Assembly (NCBI GenBank): GCA_029953675.1 | Contig: JAMWBK010000003.1 | Coordinates: 930,001-994,000, forward strand | Source of the DNA: Rhodosorus marinus | Lineage: Eukaryota; Rhodophyta; Stylonematophyceae; Stylonematales; Stylonemataceae | Reading direction: 5' to 3' | Length of the DNA stretch: 64,000 nucleotides | In this document: positions 10,729-22,740 of the stretch, in pieces | Numbering within the stretch: position 1 is the stretch's first letter | Layout of the letters: every line of letters starts with the position of its first letter | Made by a program: the position numbers and the translations under genes | The notes under the pieces: model-generated | What the model was told of the DNA's origin: nothing | The model's input: only the letters and a program-made list of their open reading frames with translations | Database searches by the model: none

Positions 10729-12090
10729 ATGGAAACCCACCATTTAGTGGAGCCGGGTGAGATGGCGATGGAGTTAGCAGCTACTCTTGGGTCTGTATCG
10801 GATCATTATCTTTGCGGAAGGTTGGAAGATAGAAACGCGATGAAGAAGAAAATCAAGAGGAAGAAGAAGGCGGGAAGAGGTAAGGAGCAGCCGGCTCCTC
10901 GCCATGGAGATCAATCGGTAGAGCCGAGAGGGGATCAGGTCGTTTCGGAAAAGGGGATTGAAAAGGGTCGTGGAAGTTCGGATACGACGTATGGGTCTAG
11001 ACCTAGAACGCTCTCAAAGCTTCAGCTCGCTATGCGCAAGAGGTTGGAATCTGGATCGTTTAGGCAGATAAATGAAAGGCTTTACTCCGTGACCGGTATG
11101 ATGAAGTGTTACAGTTACCGATTTCAGTTTATGTCTATTAGAGATAGCTCAAGATTCTGGTTTTATGTTTCGAAGGTAAAGACGCGTTTAAGTTTATGGA
11201 AGATGATCCGAAGCAATTCTCAATATATCACAGTGGATATCGGGAACAGGTGAAAAAGTGGCCAAGAAACCCTCTGGACGATATCATTCGAATGGTCAAA
11301 AAGCAGCCAAGTTACTACGTGGTGAGAGACATGCCTCTTTTCTCAGGCGAGTATGTATTTAAGAAAGTGCCTGACCCGCATGTCCTGACTCGACAGGTAG
11401 CGGACTTTGGGTGCGGAGAAGCGCGTCTCGCTACGGAAGTAAAGCAGAGGGTACACTCATTCGACTTGGTCGCAGTCAACGAAAATGTAACAGCCTGCAA
11501 CATGAGACACACCCCGCTTCAATCAGATTCCGTGGACATTGCAGTCTTCTGCCTAAGCCTTATGGGCACAGACTACCCGGACTTCCTCACTGAGGCGAGG
11601 CGAATACTTAAACCTTCAGGAAAACTACTTATTGCAGAAGTGCTCAGCAGGTACACAATCCTTGTTACGAAGTTGGTAGCTCAGAAATTCGATAAGGGTG
11701 AACCCGGTGTCCTCTACCTTGGACTTCACCATCGAGCAGATTGTCCAAAGTACTGGCTTGTACAACACCGATGCTGCTTGTTCTCTGCAAAAGCTGGTTT
11801 GGATTGAAGCGTATCTCTTGGCTATTGCCATCATAGCCACGCTGACATTGAGTCATTCATGTTGCTAACAGTTAACCTTTTTCGTTGTGGTCAATTGAAG
11901 GTTTGAGGACAAGTCAGCATTTCTGAAGGGAGTGGAGAGGATGGGTTTCCTCAAGGAACATGAGAGGCTGCTGAGTGATTTTTTTGTGATCTGGTCTTTC
12001 CGTGTTTTCGGATCAGGGTGGAAGGAGAAAGGCAAGGCAGGGAAAAACGCGATGCCTTCCTTGAAAGGGAGTGTATATAAGAAGAGGTGA
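10729..12090 (+). CDS. RRP8: RRP8-type rRNA adenine N1-methyltransferase
   Basis: Four exons, 10729-11095, 11176-11321, 11397-11650 and 11901-12090, give 318 residues. RRP8 (nucleomethylin) methylates adenine N1 in large-subunit rRNA in the nucleolus, using S-adenosylmethionine. The family signature appears once the introns are removed: FRQINERLYS, FKFMEDDPKQFSIYHSGY, REQVKKWPRNPLD, the SAM-binding motif VVADFGCGEARLA, VHSFDLVAVNE, then DIAVFCLSLMGTDYPDF and RILKPSGKLLIAEV, then SRFEDKSAFLKGVERMGF. The N-terminal 100 residues are very basic (KKKIKRKKKAGRGK), as in nucleolar homologues. The second intron (75 nt) has no stop and would add 25 residues if retained, inside the SAM motif. The third intron, 250 nt, is about three times the local norm. 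The start is the only ATG before the conserved part. Confidence 0.95.
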
Positions 12091-12393
12091 AGGAACGAAC
12101 AGTGTTTTATCTTCAAACTACCGTTCTGGGTTTTTTTCTTGGGTCTTCCCTTTGGGAGACGAGACTTGAAAACTTGTCGTGGTCGGTAATTACATAGCAG
12201 AGCAAAATGATGCGTACCTCTTGTACAGAGCGTTCAAAAGGCGAGGAAAAATCGAAGCTATCAATCTTAAAAGATAGCTTTGCGTGATAATTCTAATAGA
12301 AAACCATTGGAGCCGCCCTCTTTGAGCCGGGCATGAGTCTCTCCCTCCGTTATGTACAAAAGTTTCAGGAGCATCGATGCCGGCGTGTAGGAA
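12091..12393. other. convergent 3' spacer
   Basis: 303 bases between the stop of RRP8 (plus) and the stop of protein phosphatase inhibitor 2 (minus); both 3' UTRs must lie or overlap here. No repeat or structure stands out. Confidence 0.5.
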
Positions 12394-13145
12394 TTATGCT
12401 TTGCTCGTTGACTCGGCGTCTTGAGTCTCTACTACCGCGTCTGTCGACTCTAGCGGAGGGCCGGAGGAATCCTCTTCATTCAATGCTCCATTCTCCTTGG
12501 CCTCCTTCTGTTCATCAATCTCGCCAAGCTCTGCCGATGAGCGGAATTCTTTGTGGTAAAACTTCCTTCGCATTTTCAGAAACTCTTCATGGTTTCGGCT
12601 GCGGGGAGTTGACCCAGAAGACGATCCCTGCTGCTCGTTCATCTGCCTTTCCAAGCTCTCAAATCCTTCTAGCTGCTTCTCATCCATCCATACCATCTGA
12701 CTAGGCGATGGAGGCTCACTATCTCCGCGGCTACTTCCAGCAGTCCAGCTTTCGCTGTCAGATTGCGGTCGGTGATACGGCGTCTTGGGCTCATCGATCT
12801 TCATCTTCGGATTCCTAAAAGCCCACGGGAAATAGAACAAAATGCTACATCAGTGCGACAGTCGAAACCCCCACCTCCAAAAGCTAACCAACAGACCTCT
12901 GTACTTCTTTCCAGTTCTCCTCCAGATTTGCTTCATCCCAATGTAGCCTGCTCCTTAAAAACCAATGCGATGATAACCAAAAACGAAAAACAAAAAAACA
13001 TCTCAACACGAGAAAAAAGGTTGTTGACATCTTCGGTTTCTCTTGATATACCTACTTACTTTTTGTGAGAGTGATCGTCATAAGCGGTCTCTTCCTCGCC
13101 GTCCTCTATCTTCTTCAGAGCGCTTCTACCTTCAGCACCATCCAT
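12394..13145 (-). CDS. protein phosphatase inhibitor 2 (IPP-2 family)
   Basis: Three minus-strand exons, 13060-13145, 12897-12953 and 12394-12814, give 187 residues. Inhibitor 2 binds and regulates type 1 protein phosphatase. Three family blocks are visible. SRLHWDEANLEENW corresponds to the KSQKWDE region that contacts PP1. MKIDEPKTPYH contains the Thr-Pro site phosphorylated by GSK3 in animals. A later basic/acidic helix, KMRRKFYHKEFRSS, resembles the MKRKLHYNEG helix that occupies the PP1 active site. The C-terminus is acidic and disordered. The first exon supplies the usual short N-terminus (MDGAEGRSALKK, close to the KGILK motif). Both splice junctions keep the frame and have GT-AG ends. 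The sequence is divergent but the order of blocks is right. Confidence 0.9.
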
Positions 13146-13611
13146 AACGGAATACTTCACGATACAATTCAAAGTTGCCACTAACCAAGAAAGCTGATCC
13201 ACAAGCGTCCAGAACCAGGTGTTCCCAAACCGTTTCTTCAGAAAAACAAAAGAATGGCAAGCGAAAAGGTAGTCTTGAACCTTCGATCTTCAAAACCACA
13301 TCCTATACTGTACCTTCTCTCAACACCCTTTTCTAAATGACCAAAAGCTCCTCAGAATCGAGACTCTTGCTTCATATTTCTGAACCACCGGAAGCTCTCA
13401 ATAGCACTGCATCAAACAAAAAATCAGCAAACCCACGACCGCGCCTCCTCAATCCTCTCCTCCACCGACGAAGGAACCTGAACAACGTAAGCGTTTATCC
13501 TTCCATTCTGCAACCGAGAAACAGAAAGAAGAAAACTGCTTTCTTCCAGCTGGATACTCTGATATACTCTTATGGCCTTCTTCCTCGATCCAATAACGAG
13601 ATATGCTATAT
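13146..13611. other. upstream region of the inhibitor 2 gene
   Basis: 466 bases with no recognisable gene. It contains the presumed promoter of the minus-strand inhibitor 2 gene and abuts the four-copy repeat on its right. Confidence 0.45.
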
Positions 13612-14300
13612 CTTGTTCCTCACGAGTTCGTCCTCATAATAGAGTTGTCAGGTTACTATGCTTCCATGTCGTTGACCCGATGGGACTGGGTTGGGGAAGA
13701 TGTCAAGTAAATGAGCATTTCTTTCGACAGACTCCCCTGAAATCCAATCCATCAATAGATTCCTGACCAGGTCCGGCTAGATACGTATCTTGTTCCTATC
13801 GAGTTCGTCCTATAGCAATAGAGGTGTCCGGCTACTGTGCTTTCATGTCGTTGCCCCGATGGGACTGGGTTGGGGAAGATGCCAAGTAATGAGTATCTAG
13901 TGCAACAGACTCCTTTGAGCTCCAAAAGAAAAAAATCCATCAATAGATGTAGATTCCCGACCCGGTCCCGCGAGATATATATCTTGTTCCTGCTACAATG
14001 TCGTTGAACCGATGGGACTAGGTTGGGATTCACTCCGTGGATTGGATGTTCAGACAAGCGTGTGGCGACATTTATTCATTGTTCGCCTTCTTCCTGGACC
14101 CGGTCTCCCATGAAACGCATCTTGTTCCTCACGAGTCCGTCCCAGTAAAAATGTTCTTGAGTTGCTATGCTTCCATCTCGTCCAACCGATGGGACTGGGT
14201 TGGGATTCACTAGGTGGATTGGATGTTCAGACAAGCACGTAGCGACAGTTATTCATTGCTCACCTTCTTCCCGACCGGTCCGACGAGGTGTGAATATTGT
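13612..14300. repeat. four-copy degenerate tandem repeat, noncoding
   Basis: Units begin with CTTGTTCCT at 13612, 13789, 13983 and 14121 (spacings 177, 194 and 138). All copies share a core, CCGATGGGACTGGGTTGGG, with one or two changes, preceded by a TGTCGTT-like word. Copies 1 and 2 share GGAAGATG(T/C)CAAGTAA and CATCAATAGAT. Copies 3 and 4 instead share GGATTGGATGTTCAGACAAG and TTATTCATTG. The array therefore looks like two related pairs. No long frame crosses it. It fills the gap between the SMC1 stop and the inhibitor 2 promoter. Confidence 0.85.
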
Positions 14301-14421
14301 TAGCGCAATGTCGCTTCGGACTTCGCCCGCTCTTCTTTTGTAAGTCACCAGGTATTCACGAAATAAAGATAATTTAACAAAAATAAAACAATTCGGAGGA
14401 TGGAACCACTTCCGTATTGAC

Positions 14422-17400
14422 CTAGCTCAAGATCTCCTGAACTCTAGGACGTGCTTCCGGGGCAGAAGGAGTCTGCAGCGGATCAGCTTCATCCTGGGAG
14501 TCATCAAACTCCATCAGCTCCAGTGTCAGAATGTTAGACTTGTTATCATCCATCTTCCGGAGGACCCCGACTAGCGCGTCGGCCTTCTCGAAGAAGAAGT
14601 CTTTCAATGAGATGACAATCATCTGCAAGTCCGCTGCTCTCCTCCTAATGTATCCTGAAACCCGGGCGAGGTTGAGGTTGTCCAGAGCAGCGTCCACTTC
14701 ATCGAGAACCAGGAAAGGAGCGGGTCGAAAGTTGTGAAACGCAAACAGCAACGCCAGAGCTGCGACTGTTCTCTCGCCTCCACTCAGCTGGTCCATATCG
14801 CGGAATCTCTTTGTCGGAGGCATCGCGTTGTACTTGATACCTGATAAATACGGCTCTTCTTCAGATTCCAGAGTTAGATACGCCGTTCCACCCATCGGAT
14901 AAGCGGCTGATCGAGTGAGCTCCTTGTAAACGTCGCTAATGTTCTCTGCTACGTGATTGAAGCACTCCATGAACAGATCGTACCGCCGCTTCCGCACCTC
15001 TTCAAAGTCCTGGGGTAGAAGAACAGGATCATGAGCGGCTTGGAAGGTGTGAGCGCCGTCTCTCGCAGCTCGATGTAGAGGACTTACTCTTGTGAATTTG
15101 GACGCTTCCTTTCGTGCATCTTCAAACTCCCGGTTGATGCCCTCCACACGCTGCTCAATGTCCGTCATGTGCTCTGGGGCGCGGAGGTTGGGGGCAAGTT
15201 TGTCCAACTGGTTCTGAAGTGATTCACATTGGTTGGCAAACTTGGTCTCAAACTCTGCTCTGGCGTCTGACGTGCTGGCCTCGCGTTGACGACGGTTTAG
15301 GCTGGTTACATCCAAGACAACGTTTTGCGGGAGGTCTCCTGTTTCAACCTGGATACCGAAATTGAGTCACATTCAATGAGTTCCTCGAGATCGTAGCGAA
15401 GGCTTGCGTCTGCTGGGCTGCCAGAAACTCACCGCTGAAAGCTCAAAGGGCTCGACAGTCCCGTCCTCACTCTCACGGTTGAATCGTACTTTGATTTGCT
15501 CCATTCTGTAATATCTCAGCAACTCTTTCTGTCGGCTTCGCTGGCTTTCGACCTGCGTCTCCAGCGCCGTCACGACCTTCCTGTGCGAGCCGAATATCTC
15601 AGAAAGGTTGGTAAGCTCTGCCTTTCGCCTCGTCTGCTCAACCTCCAAAGTTTCGTATCTCGTGGCAATGCTTCTAGTTGAATCTTCTAGCTCCGTCAGA
15701 AGGCGCTCCCGTTTCTCCTTGTTCTGCTGAAAGTCCTGTTCTTCTCGCTGCAGCGCTTGGACCATGTCCGACTGTCCAGAGAGCGAGTCTTCGAGCCTCT
15801 TGACCGGGGACTCTACATCCTTCGATCGCAAGTAGTCCAAGTGAGATTCAACCTTACTAAGTTGCTGCTTGAGGCTCAGCTTTCGCTCCTCCAGCGACTC
15901 TACTCTCTGAAGAACTGTTTCCTCAAATTCGCGAATGCTGGCAGAGTTCGCGCGTTTGATGAAGTCGGTAAATACCCTTTCCTCGATGGTCTCAATACCG
16001 GTGCGAATCAAAGCAACTGAGGCGTCCCGCTCAGCCAGGGTCGACTCAACCTCAGTGAATTCACCCTCAACCGCCTCCAGGGCCTGCTCTGCTTCCTCAG
16101 CCACCGTCTGGAAGCGTGAAAGTCGTGCTTCCTTCTGTTTCAGATCGATCTGCAGTTGCGCCAAGGTCGACCTCGAATCCAACTCCTTCTGGACAGCTTC
16201 AGATTCCCTCCTCCTCTCCTCACTCGGACCGGGGAGCTCCTCCAGTTGTCTCACCGCATTATCTCTTCGCTTTTTTAGCATTTCGATCTCAGATCTGTCC
16301 CACTTGGACGTAGCTCCTTCCTCGAGCACAGACACTCCACCTGTGATGAACCCTGAGGGGCTTATCAAAGTACCATCGAGTGAGCAGATCTTTACCCGGA
16401 CTCCACGAGGCCCGAACCTTACTCTCCTGGCTTCCTCCAGGGTGTCGCAGATTAGTGCGCTTCCCGCTGCGTACTGTATGGCTGCCCTGAACTCTTGCCT
16501 AAAAGTCAAGATGTCCAGAACAGGGCGTACTGTTCCACCGAGTCTCCTGAAGTTTTCATCAAGTGGCGGTGGTCTCAGATCTGAGAGCGGGAGAAACGTA
16601 GCTTTGCCAGCTCTCTGTTCCTTCAGGTAGCTGATACACTCCTCTCCAGTTTGAGCATTGTCCACGACGATTGCATCCATGAGCTTGCCGAATACTAGCG
16701 CAATGGCCTCGCGATACTTTCTCTGAGTCGGTTTGCACAGTTCGCTGATCGCGCCCTTGACTCCAGGATACATTCTCTTCATCGACTGTAGCGCCTCCTG
16801 GAATCTTTGCTCCTTTGCGCTCTCTGCGGTATTCGCATTTGCCTCTCTCAGACTTTCACTAGTATCGCTAGCGGTTTTCTCAAGATCCTCCCGCTGCCTC
16901 TTCCGATTCAAGGCCTCCTCACGCATGCTCTCCAATTCTAGGCGAAGCGTTGATGCTGCCCCCTGAGCTGCGGCGAGTTTGGATTTCGATCGTTCAACTC
17001 CTTCTTGAAACGTCTGAATACAGCAATAGACGATGATACGCCAAAAAAAACACGCACAGTCTTAGCCTTCAAAATCCCCGGAACATGCAGCCACATGTCC
17101 GAGACAGAGACACTCCATTTCGGCAAACGAAGAGCGTCTATATTGACCTTTCTCTTGTACATCAACCACTGAACTGAGCGGGCCAAAGTCAATAGACAGG
17201 GTCGTGCTTCCTTACCGATATCTCAGCACTGGAGATCTCAAGTTCTGCCTTGAGCTGATCTCTTCGAGCTTCCAGAGTTGTTTTCTTCTGCAGCACCAGC
17301 CTTCTCGATCTCTCAGCCGCCGCCAGCTCGCGCCTTGAAATAGACGCCTGCGTCTCAACGCTGTCCTTGAGATTCTTGTATTCTCTGATGTTCTCTCTGG

Positions 17401-18588
17401 ACACCTCTGTACCCTGTGCATCAACGAGCTCTGCCTCAATCGTGGACATCGCGTCGCTCAAGTCTCTATGAGATGCTTCAAGCGAGGCCAGCTCCTGGGT
17501 GTGTTTCCGCTGCTCATCTCGTGCCTTCTCCAGAGCTTTCTCCTCCGCTCGGATCCGTGATCGTACCCTTTGCAGCTGAGTGAGGATTCTCACTCCGTCC
17601 GGCCGGTGTTTCTCACTCTCCGCGGCAGTGCTCTGCTTCCTCCTGAGCTTCACCGTCTTCTCCATGTTCATGCTCGCGAGTTCCTTCCGACCATTGTCGA
17701 TAGCTGTCTCAAGCTCATCAGTCTTTGTCTTCACCAAAGTCATCTCCCGGAGTTCCTCAGATAGGTTCTCCTCCAGGCTTTTCAGCTCCTTGTTCATGTG
17801 GTAGAGACGGAACGACGCCTGGTCCGACTTGCACTCCTCCAACTTTTCCAGTATTTTGTGATACTGTTGGGCCTCGTCCTGCTGCCTTTTGTACTGTTTT
17901 CTTTCCGAAATAAGGCCCCTTTTTTTCTTGAAAATGAATACGACGTTCTCCTCGGCATTGTCCTTGAGCTGCTTCTTGTTGTTGTACTCGTCTCGGAGCT
18001 CACCTGATCCTGACGCCAGCTCGAACACCGTCCCAAAGTCTTTCGGCGATTGATTTGCGATATTCTGAACCTGGAAGTTGTCACCACAACGAATCGATAT
18101 TTGGGTTAAGGGTGGCTGGGAAATTCCGGCAGGTCCAGTTTGGGCACCAACCTTACCTCATTTTGAAACACCAGAAAATTGCACCGCGCTCGGTTAAAGA
18201 TTCCAATGGATTCCAGAGATTTTGAATATACCTGGTGGGTGACTGTTCTACGTCCGATTTTATATTCGCTTGAACCAGACGGCGTGAGCCTTCTCGAAAA
18301 GCAGGTTTCTTTCCCAACATCATCCACGATAAAGAGCGAAACCTGGCAAGTCCTTGATCTCTCTGCGGAGGACTCTTCATCAGGCTTTCGATACGCAATA
18401 TCGCGCAGCTGCTTTCCCCGCAGCGTATGAGTCTTCTCACCCACTGCAAAACTAATCGCATCCATCAGATTGCTCTTCCCGGAACCATTCGGTCCCACAA
18501 TCGCCGTAAATGGCCTCAGCGGTCCCACAACCGTCTTCTCGGCGAAGGACTTGAAGTTCTCCATCTCAATCCGATCCAAACGAACCAT
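14422..18588 (-). CDS. SMC1: cohesin subunit SMC1
   Basis: Five exons, 18157-18588, 17216-18070, 15433-17013, 15088-15348 and 14422-15009, give 1238 residues, the normal SMC1 length. SMC1 pairs with SMC3 in the cohesin ring, which holds sister chromatids together. Walker A is GPNGSGKSN at residues 32-40. Long coiled coils flank a hinge at about 510-655 (YPGVKGAISELC to SLDGTLISPSGFITGG). The C-terminal head has the ABC signature LSGGE at 1118-1122 and Walker B FLVLDEVDAALD at about 1142-1153. SMC1 rather than SMC3 or SMC4 is indicated by NLMDAISF after Walker A, FELASGSGELRDEY, and FEEVRKRRYDLF before the C-terminal head. Introns are 86, 202, 84 and 78 nt. The last has no stop codon, so retention would insert 26 residues. 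The start ATG gives the canonical N-terminus MVRLDRIEMENFKSF. Confidence 0.97.
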
Positions 18589-19078
18589 CTTTGTGTTTTT
18601 TCTTCTTTTTTTACATCACTTCCGAACGCTCACGCCCTCACACCGTAAAACACAAACAGACGTCCTTCTCAAAACACGTCCGTTCTTCAGCTTCCATCTA
18701 CCCATTCCATCGATACCAGCCCAAACCCAAGAAGGCCAGACCATACCCTCATCATCACCCCCGTCGAGGTTCCCTAACTATCCCTCAAAACAAAAACAAA
18801 CCACCAAATCATAAGCAATGGAAATCCGAAGTCGTCCCACGTCTCCTTTTTTGTTCCCGCTTTTCTTTACGCCCAATCATACAGATAAAACGATATTTAT
18901 ATTGTAAAATAGTTCTAAAAATATTTTTAAACGAAAATATTTCACCCTGTCATCAATAAAACGGTATATGAAAGCGATATATTTGGCGCGAAATATAGAT
19001 TTGATTGTAGTTTATAATTGGTGGATCAAGAGCTGACTAGAGTTTTGATTGGTTGATTTATAATTTATTGCAGAAAGT
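18589..19078. other. spacer upstream of SMC1
   Basis: 490 bases holding the SMC1 promoter side and the 3' UTR of the next minus-strand gene. C-rich near 18690-18790, AT-rich at 18840-19070. No gene or repeat seen. Confidence 0.5.
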
Positions 19079-20104
19079 TTATGATGGTTTTGACGGTTTC
19101 GGTTTGAACAGTCTGTGTTGGTGGGTGGGAATGGTTGAGTTGGTTCGAAGTAGGTGCCATCCACGGTCCATATGGTATCCAATTTCTGTCGTTGAGACAT
19201 TACTGATCAAAGTTTTATACGTTGTAGCCGGATCTGCGTCTAGAACATGGCGTAGGGTTGATTTGATGACGAACCCGTGGGTGAAAACTAGCACCTGGGT
19301 GGAGCGAGAGGATGGGAGGATGTGCGTTAGTACCACCCCGCGGTCGACTTGGTTGAGGTTGTGTACGTTTTGGAATGAATCATTAGTTGTCAAGGGATCA
19401 AGGGCCTTACAGGTCTAGCATGGGGATCGGCTAACGCTTCTGGTATAGCTGTTTTCATTAGAAAGTCGAGTACCCGCCCCTCGACGTTGCGTTGGGATTC
19501 GCCTCCGGGCGCTTTGAAGTCGTACGGGTTTTCTTTCTGGATTTTCTTGACCTCCTCCGTATATAGCTCATCTCGGACTCCTACGAAAAGCATTGAGCAT
19601 GAGTATCAGGAACAATTCGTAGTTCGGCCAACTAGAACATGCGACTGTGGGAATTCCTTCACCTTCCTCCCATTCGCCGTGGTCGATCTCTAGCAGCGCT
19701 TCCTCGAGACGAATTCTATTTTTCTCCACGCCAATCTGCTCACACACCAAATTCGCCGTCTCGATCGCACGCGTTGCTGGAGATGAGTAGACCGAAGAGA
19801 AAGAATCCCCATTCACGCCCACCGACTCGCTCCAGAAATTGCCCAGGTCAAGCGCCTGCTCTCGTCCTTTCAGAGTCAGCTTGGTATGGAAATCCCTGAG
19901 CGATGTAGTAGTAAAGAACAACAGGAGTGAGGAAACCTACATGTTTTAGACTCTTTGACCAGCGGAGAAAGCGAAGCAACAAGCGAGTCCAATAAAAAAA
20001 CTTGAAACGTTTTGAGCCACCTACCTGCCAGCGATGTAAATGTTCTCGCGGGTATTAGCTTCTGATTCTCCATGACGAATCAAGATCACTCGAGCAAGCC
20101 GCAT
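19079..20104 (-). CDS. histidine phosphatase / phosphoglycerate-mutase-like protein
   Basis: Four exons, 20025-20104, 19663-19895, 19411-19580 and 19079-19294, give 232 residues. The protein opens directly with the catalytic motif, VILIRHGESEAN, whose His11 would be phosphorylated; the second arm is VLVFTHGFVIKS. Between them are RAIETANLVCEQIG and LLEIDHGEWEE, the conserved substrate-side arginine and acid of the branch. PGGESQRNVEGRVLDFL is typical of the cofactor-dependent phosphoglycerate mutase and fructose-2,6-bisphosphatase-like family. The substrate cannot be read from the sequence; a broad-specificity phosphatase is as likely as a mutase. Introns are 129, 82 and 116 nt. The start is the ATG immediately before RVILIRHG, so there is no targeting leader. 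Confidence 0.88.
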
Positions 20105-20730
20105 CGTTAGTCAACTAGGATATCTTAGACGACCAACGTGATCAACTAAACGTGCCTTTTGCAGATCTTCCTCGAGCCCCACAATTCCTCATCGATGCTC
20201 CTTAGCAGTTTACAGCTACTTCAGACGACGTGGATCAGGGACAGAGCAGCTGTTGAGGCCTTCAAAATTCGTCCTTCCAGTGATTGCTCATCTTCTTCTT
20301 AACCAATTCCAGCTGCAACGAAGAAACTGATACGGTTGTCTGGAATGGCCGGGATTCGTCCTTGAGGATGAATCCCTAGAAGAACGCAATGGCACCCGGT
20401 CCTGTGAAAGTTCCAGCCTAGGAAATGACGCTGGGAAGAGGGTGGTTTGGAGCGGAAGAGGTGGCGTTGAATGTTCGGCGAGTGGAAAACGAGGTCATCA
20501 TAGGCCACAAACGAAGCATCTGCTGATTCCCCTCCGAGCCGCATTCGGAAGGTCAGGGCATTGCTTGTGGAAGTTCCAGACTGACTACAGCGACAGTGAA
20601 AAGGTTGAGGACGCAAGCCCGTGAGCAATAGCGAGGCTAAAACGCTCGCGTGAGTACAGGATTGACTTCAAAACGAGGGCGAAAGACGTCTAGTTGCTGC
20701 TTCCATGTTTTTAGCGACGCTATGTTTCTC

Positions 20731-20765
20731 GAATATAGGACTGACTTGCAGTCAATCCTATATTC
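20731..20765. repeat. 16-bp-stem hairpin
   Basis: Arms 20731-20746 and 20750-20765 pair over 16 positions with a single G-T pair, around a 3-nt TGC loop. Flanking CTCGA (upstream) and TCGAG (downstream, after a 4-nt bulge) could extend the stem. It lies in unassigned DNA. Confidence 0.85.
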
Positions 20766-22740
20766 AGCTTCGAGCTTTTACGTGTCTTTGTCCTCAACTG
20801 ATGAGTCCAAGAACATATTCCCGTCCTCAAAGTCTGTGACTTAACTTCATGCTCACAGTGCGAGGACAGGGATAGGATCTAATTCGACCGATAGCCAGCG
20901 TCAAATATCAACCTTTGTCGCTCTTGCTCTGTGTTGGGTCTGCAACTTCCTACGAGGTCCATCAGGGCCTCTCCACTTGGCTTTGTTTTTGAAAGCGAGA
21001 ATCGAGGACGGTCAGTTCGTTAACGGAGAATTCAGTACGAGCTACAAATTTCTGACCCAGTACACGTCGTACAACTCACAGCTCACTAACCAATATCAAG
21101 CTGGAGATTTTAGCTCACTCGTCTCGCTATGGTTCCAAACAAGGGGACGTGTGTCCACCAAGCCCGCTCGTTCCGAGACATCTAAATAAGAATTCCACCA
21201 CTTTTCTCTGTCCGTGAGTGTGACAGAGCAACATTTCTCTATATCTTTGCGCATTGGTCGCTGTTTGCTCATCGCAGAGAACTACTTAGGCCATTGCGCT
21301 TGCTCAGGCTTCTACCTCTGTTACACAGCTCATCTTGAATTCAGCCCTCAGATCAATTCCCGTACCGATCGTTGCAGGAGGTAGTAAAGGGCATGATAGC
21401 GGACCGGATCATGAGACATTCGTGGGTGTGGGTTGGCCTATCAGCTTGGTTGATTGCGATATGTCCTCCCCACCACAGGGTCCAGAGTGGTGCGACGGAC
21501 ACATCGATTGCGAGCAGAAAAGCCGAATAAGCGGGCTTCGCTTGAGAGAAAAAGCTGTCAACGTAGAAATTGCTTGCGGAGTCTCGGAATCGGGCTCGCC
21601 CTGGAGCGGTCCCGTTTCTTTCTTCTGAGGAATGTTTAGAATCGAGAACCAAGAGTTTGATATGCCTAAATTTTTTCCCATGACAAAAGTGCGCCGAGAA
21701 ATGCACATAAAACGTAGGTGCTACAAATCACGTCGGACAGTCCCACTTGTGCTATTGCCGTCTTAGGGTCCGATGTTTTCTACGCAGTCCCGGCTAAGTT
21801 TCTCACAGGAATACCTGATAACTCTTAGAGGGCAGATACGTGTGGCAACGACGTGGGCAACGCACTACCAAAACAAATTCATAACTCAACACGCCGATAG
21901 ACGTACAATCCGTTTCATTCGAAAACGAATTGCTGGTATGGCAGGGCGTCACTGAATGCCGTGCATCTCCGGAGGAGTCATTCAACACATGCAGTTTCAG
22001 TGGCGGGCACAAGATCGAATTCTTATCGTTCCAAGAGGTCTCTCTACCGTTGCATTGCTCCGCCTTTGATTCTGTTAACAGCGAACGATGACGAGAAGTG
22101 GTTAAGCAATAGGCATAAGGGTCTCTCTCTCGGGCACAGCTTCCTGTCACTGGGACAGAAAAAACAGGTACTCAAGCCACTATTGCTACACCAAACCGTC
22201 AACGATGACTACATCGTCCTGGGGTTTTGACCAAAACAACAACAACCGCCCATACGACCTCATTGCGGCCTTGCAACATGGCCCAAAGCGCTGAAACGGA
22301 TTCTTTACAGCAACGCCAAATCTGGGCTGCTCTCCAAAAACAAAATTAAAGAAAATAAGTTGATCCGCAAAAAAAATTTCCATGTCATTACACCATACTA
22401 GCAAAATTTATACATTAAAAGATTCTGGAAGACTTCCGTGCCCTTTCAATCATACCGACATTCTCCCAACTTTACCAAAAACAATCTACCCCCACGTAGA
22501 TTTATATATACTATCTTTACAAAGACTCAAAAAATAAACCATTATTATACTTTTGCATTGCCTAGTTCCTAAAAATATAGGGGGTACACCGGGCCCGGGT
22601 ATACAAAAAGAATTTTGATATATTTAAGACAGCACATCAAATTTATTTCTTAAAAAACCACTCGGTTTTTTTTATTTTTAGCTCCCTCCCGTTTTTCTCT
22701 ATCTATTTACAGCTAGTACACTGCGATTTTGATCCGGCCC

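Noticed and set aside
10505-10743. Minus-strand frames with repeated GKM-EDRLC words upstream of RRP8
   Set aside because: The apparent protein repeat is only the translation of the duplicated promoter-like module.
13600-14300. CRISPR-like array
   Set aside because: Units are 138-194 bp, degenerate, with related rather than unique intervening sequence, and the genome is eukaryotic.
15496-16966. Several 60-230 codon plus-strand frames opposite SMC1
   Set aside because: Antisense shadows of the long SMC1 coiled-coil exon; Ser-rich composition follows from the complement of Glu/Arg/Leu codons.
20299-20628. 109-codon minus-strand frame with protein-like composition
   Set aside because: I considered it a possible exon, but found no family match and no partner exons with consistent phase.
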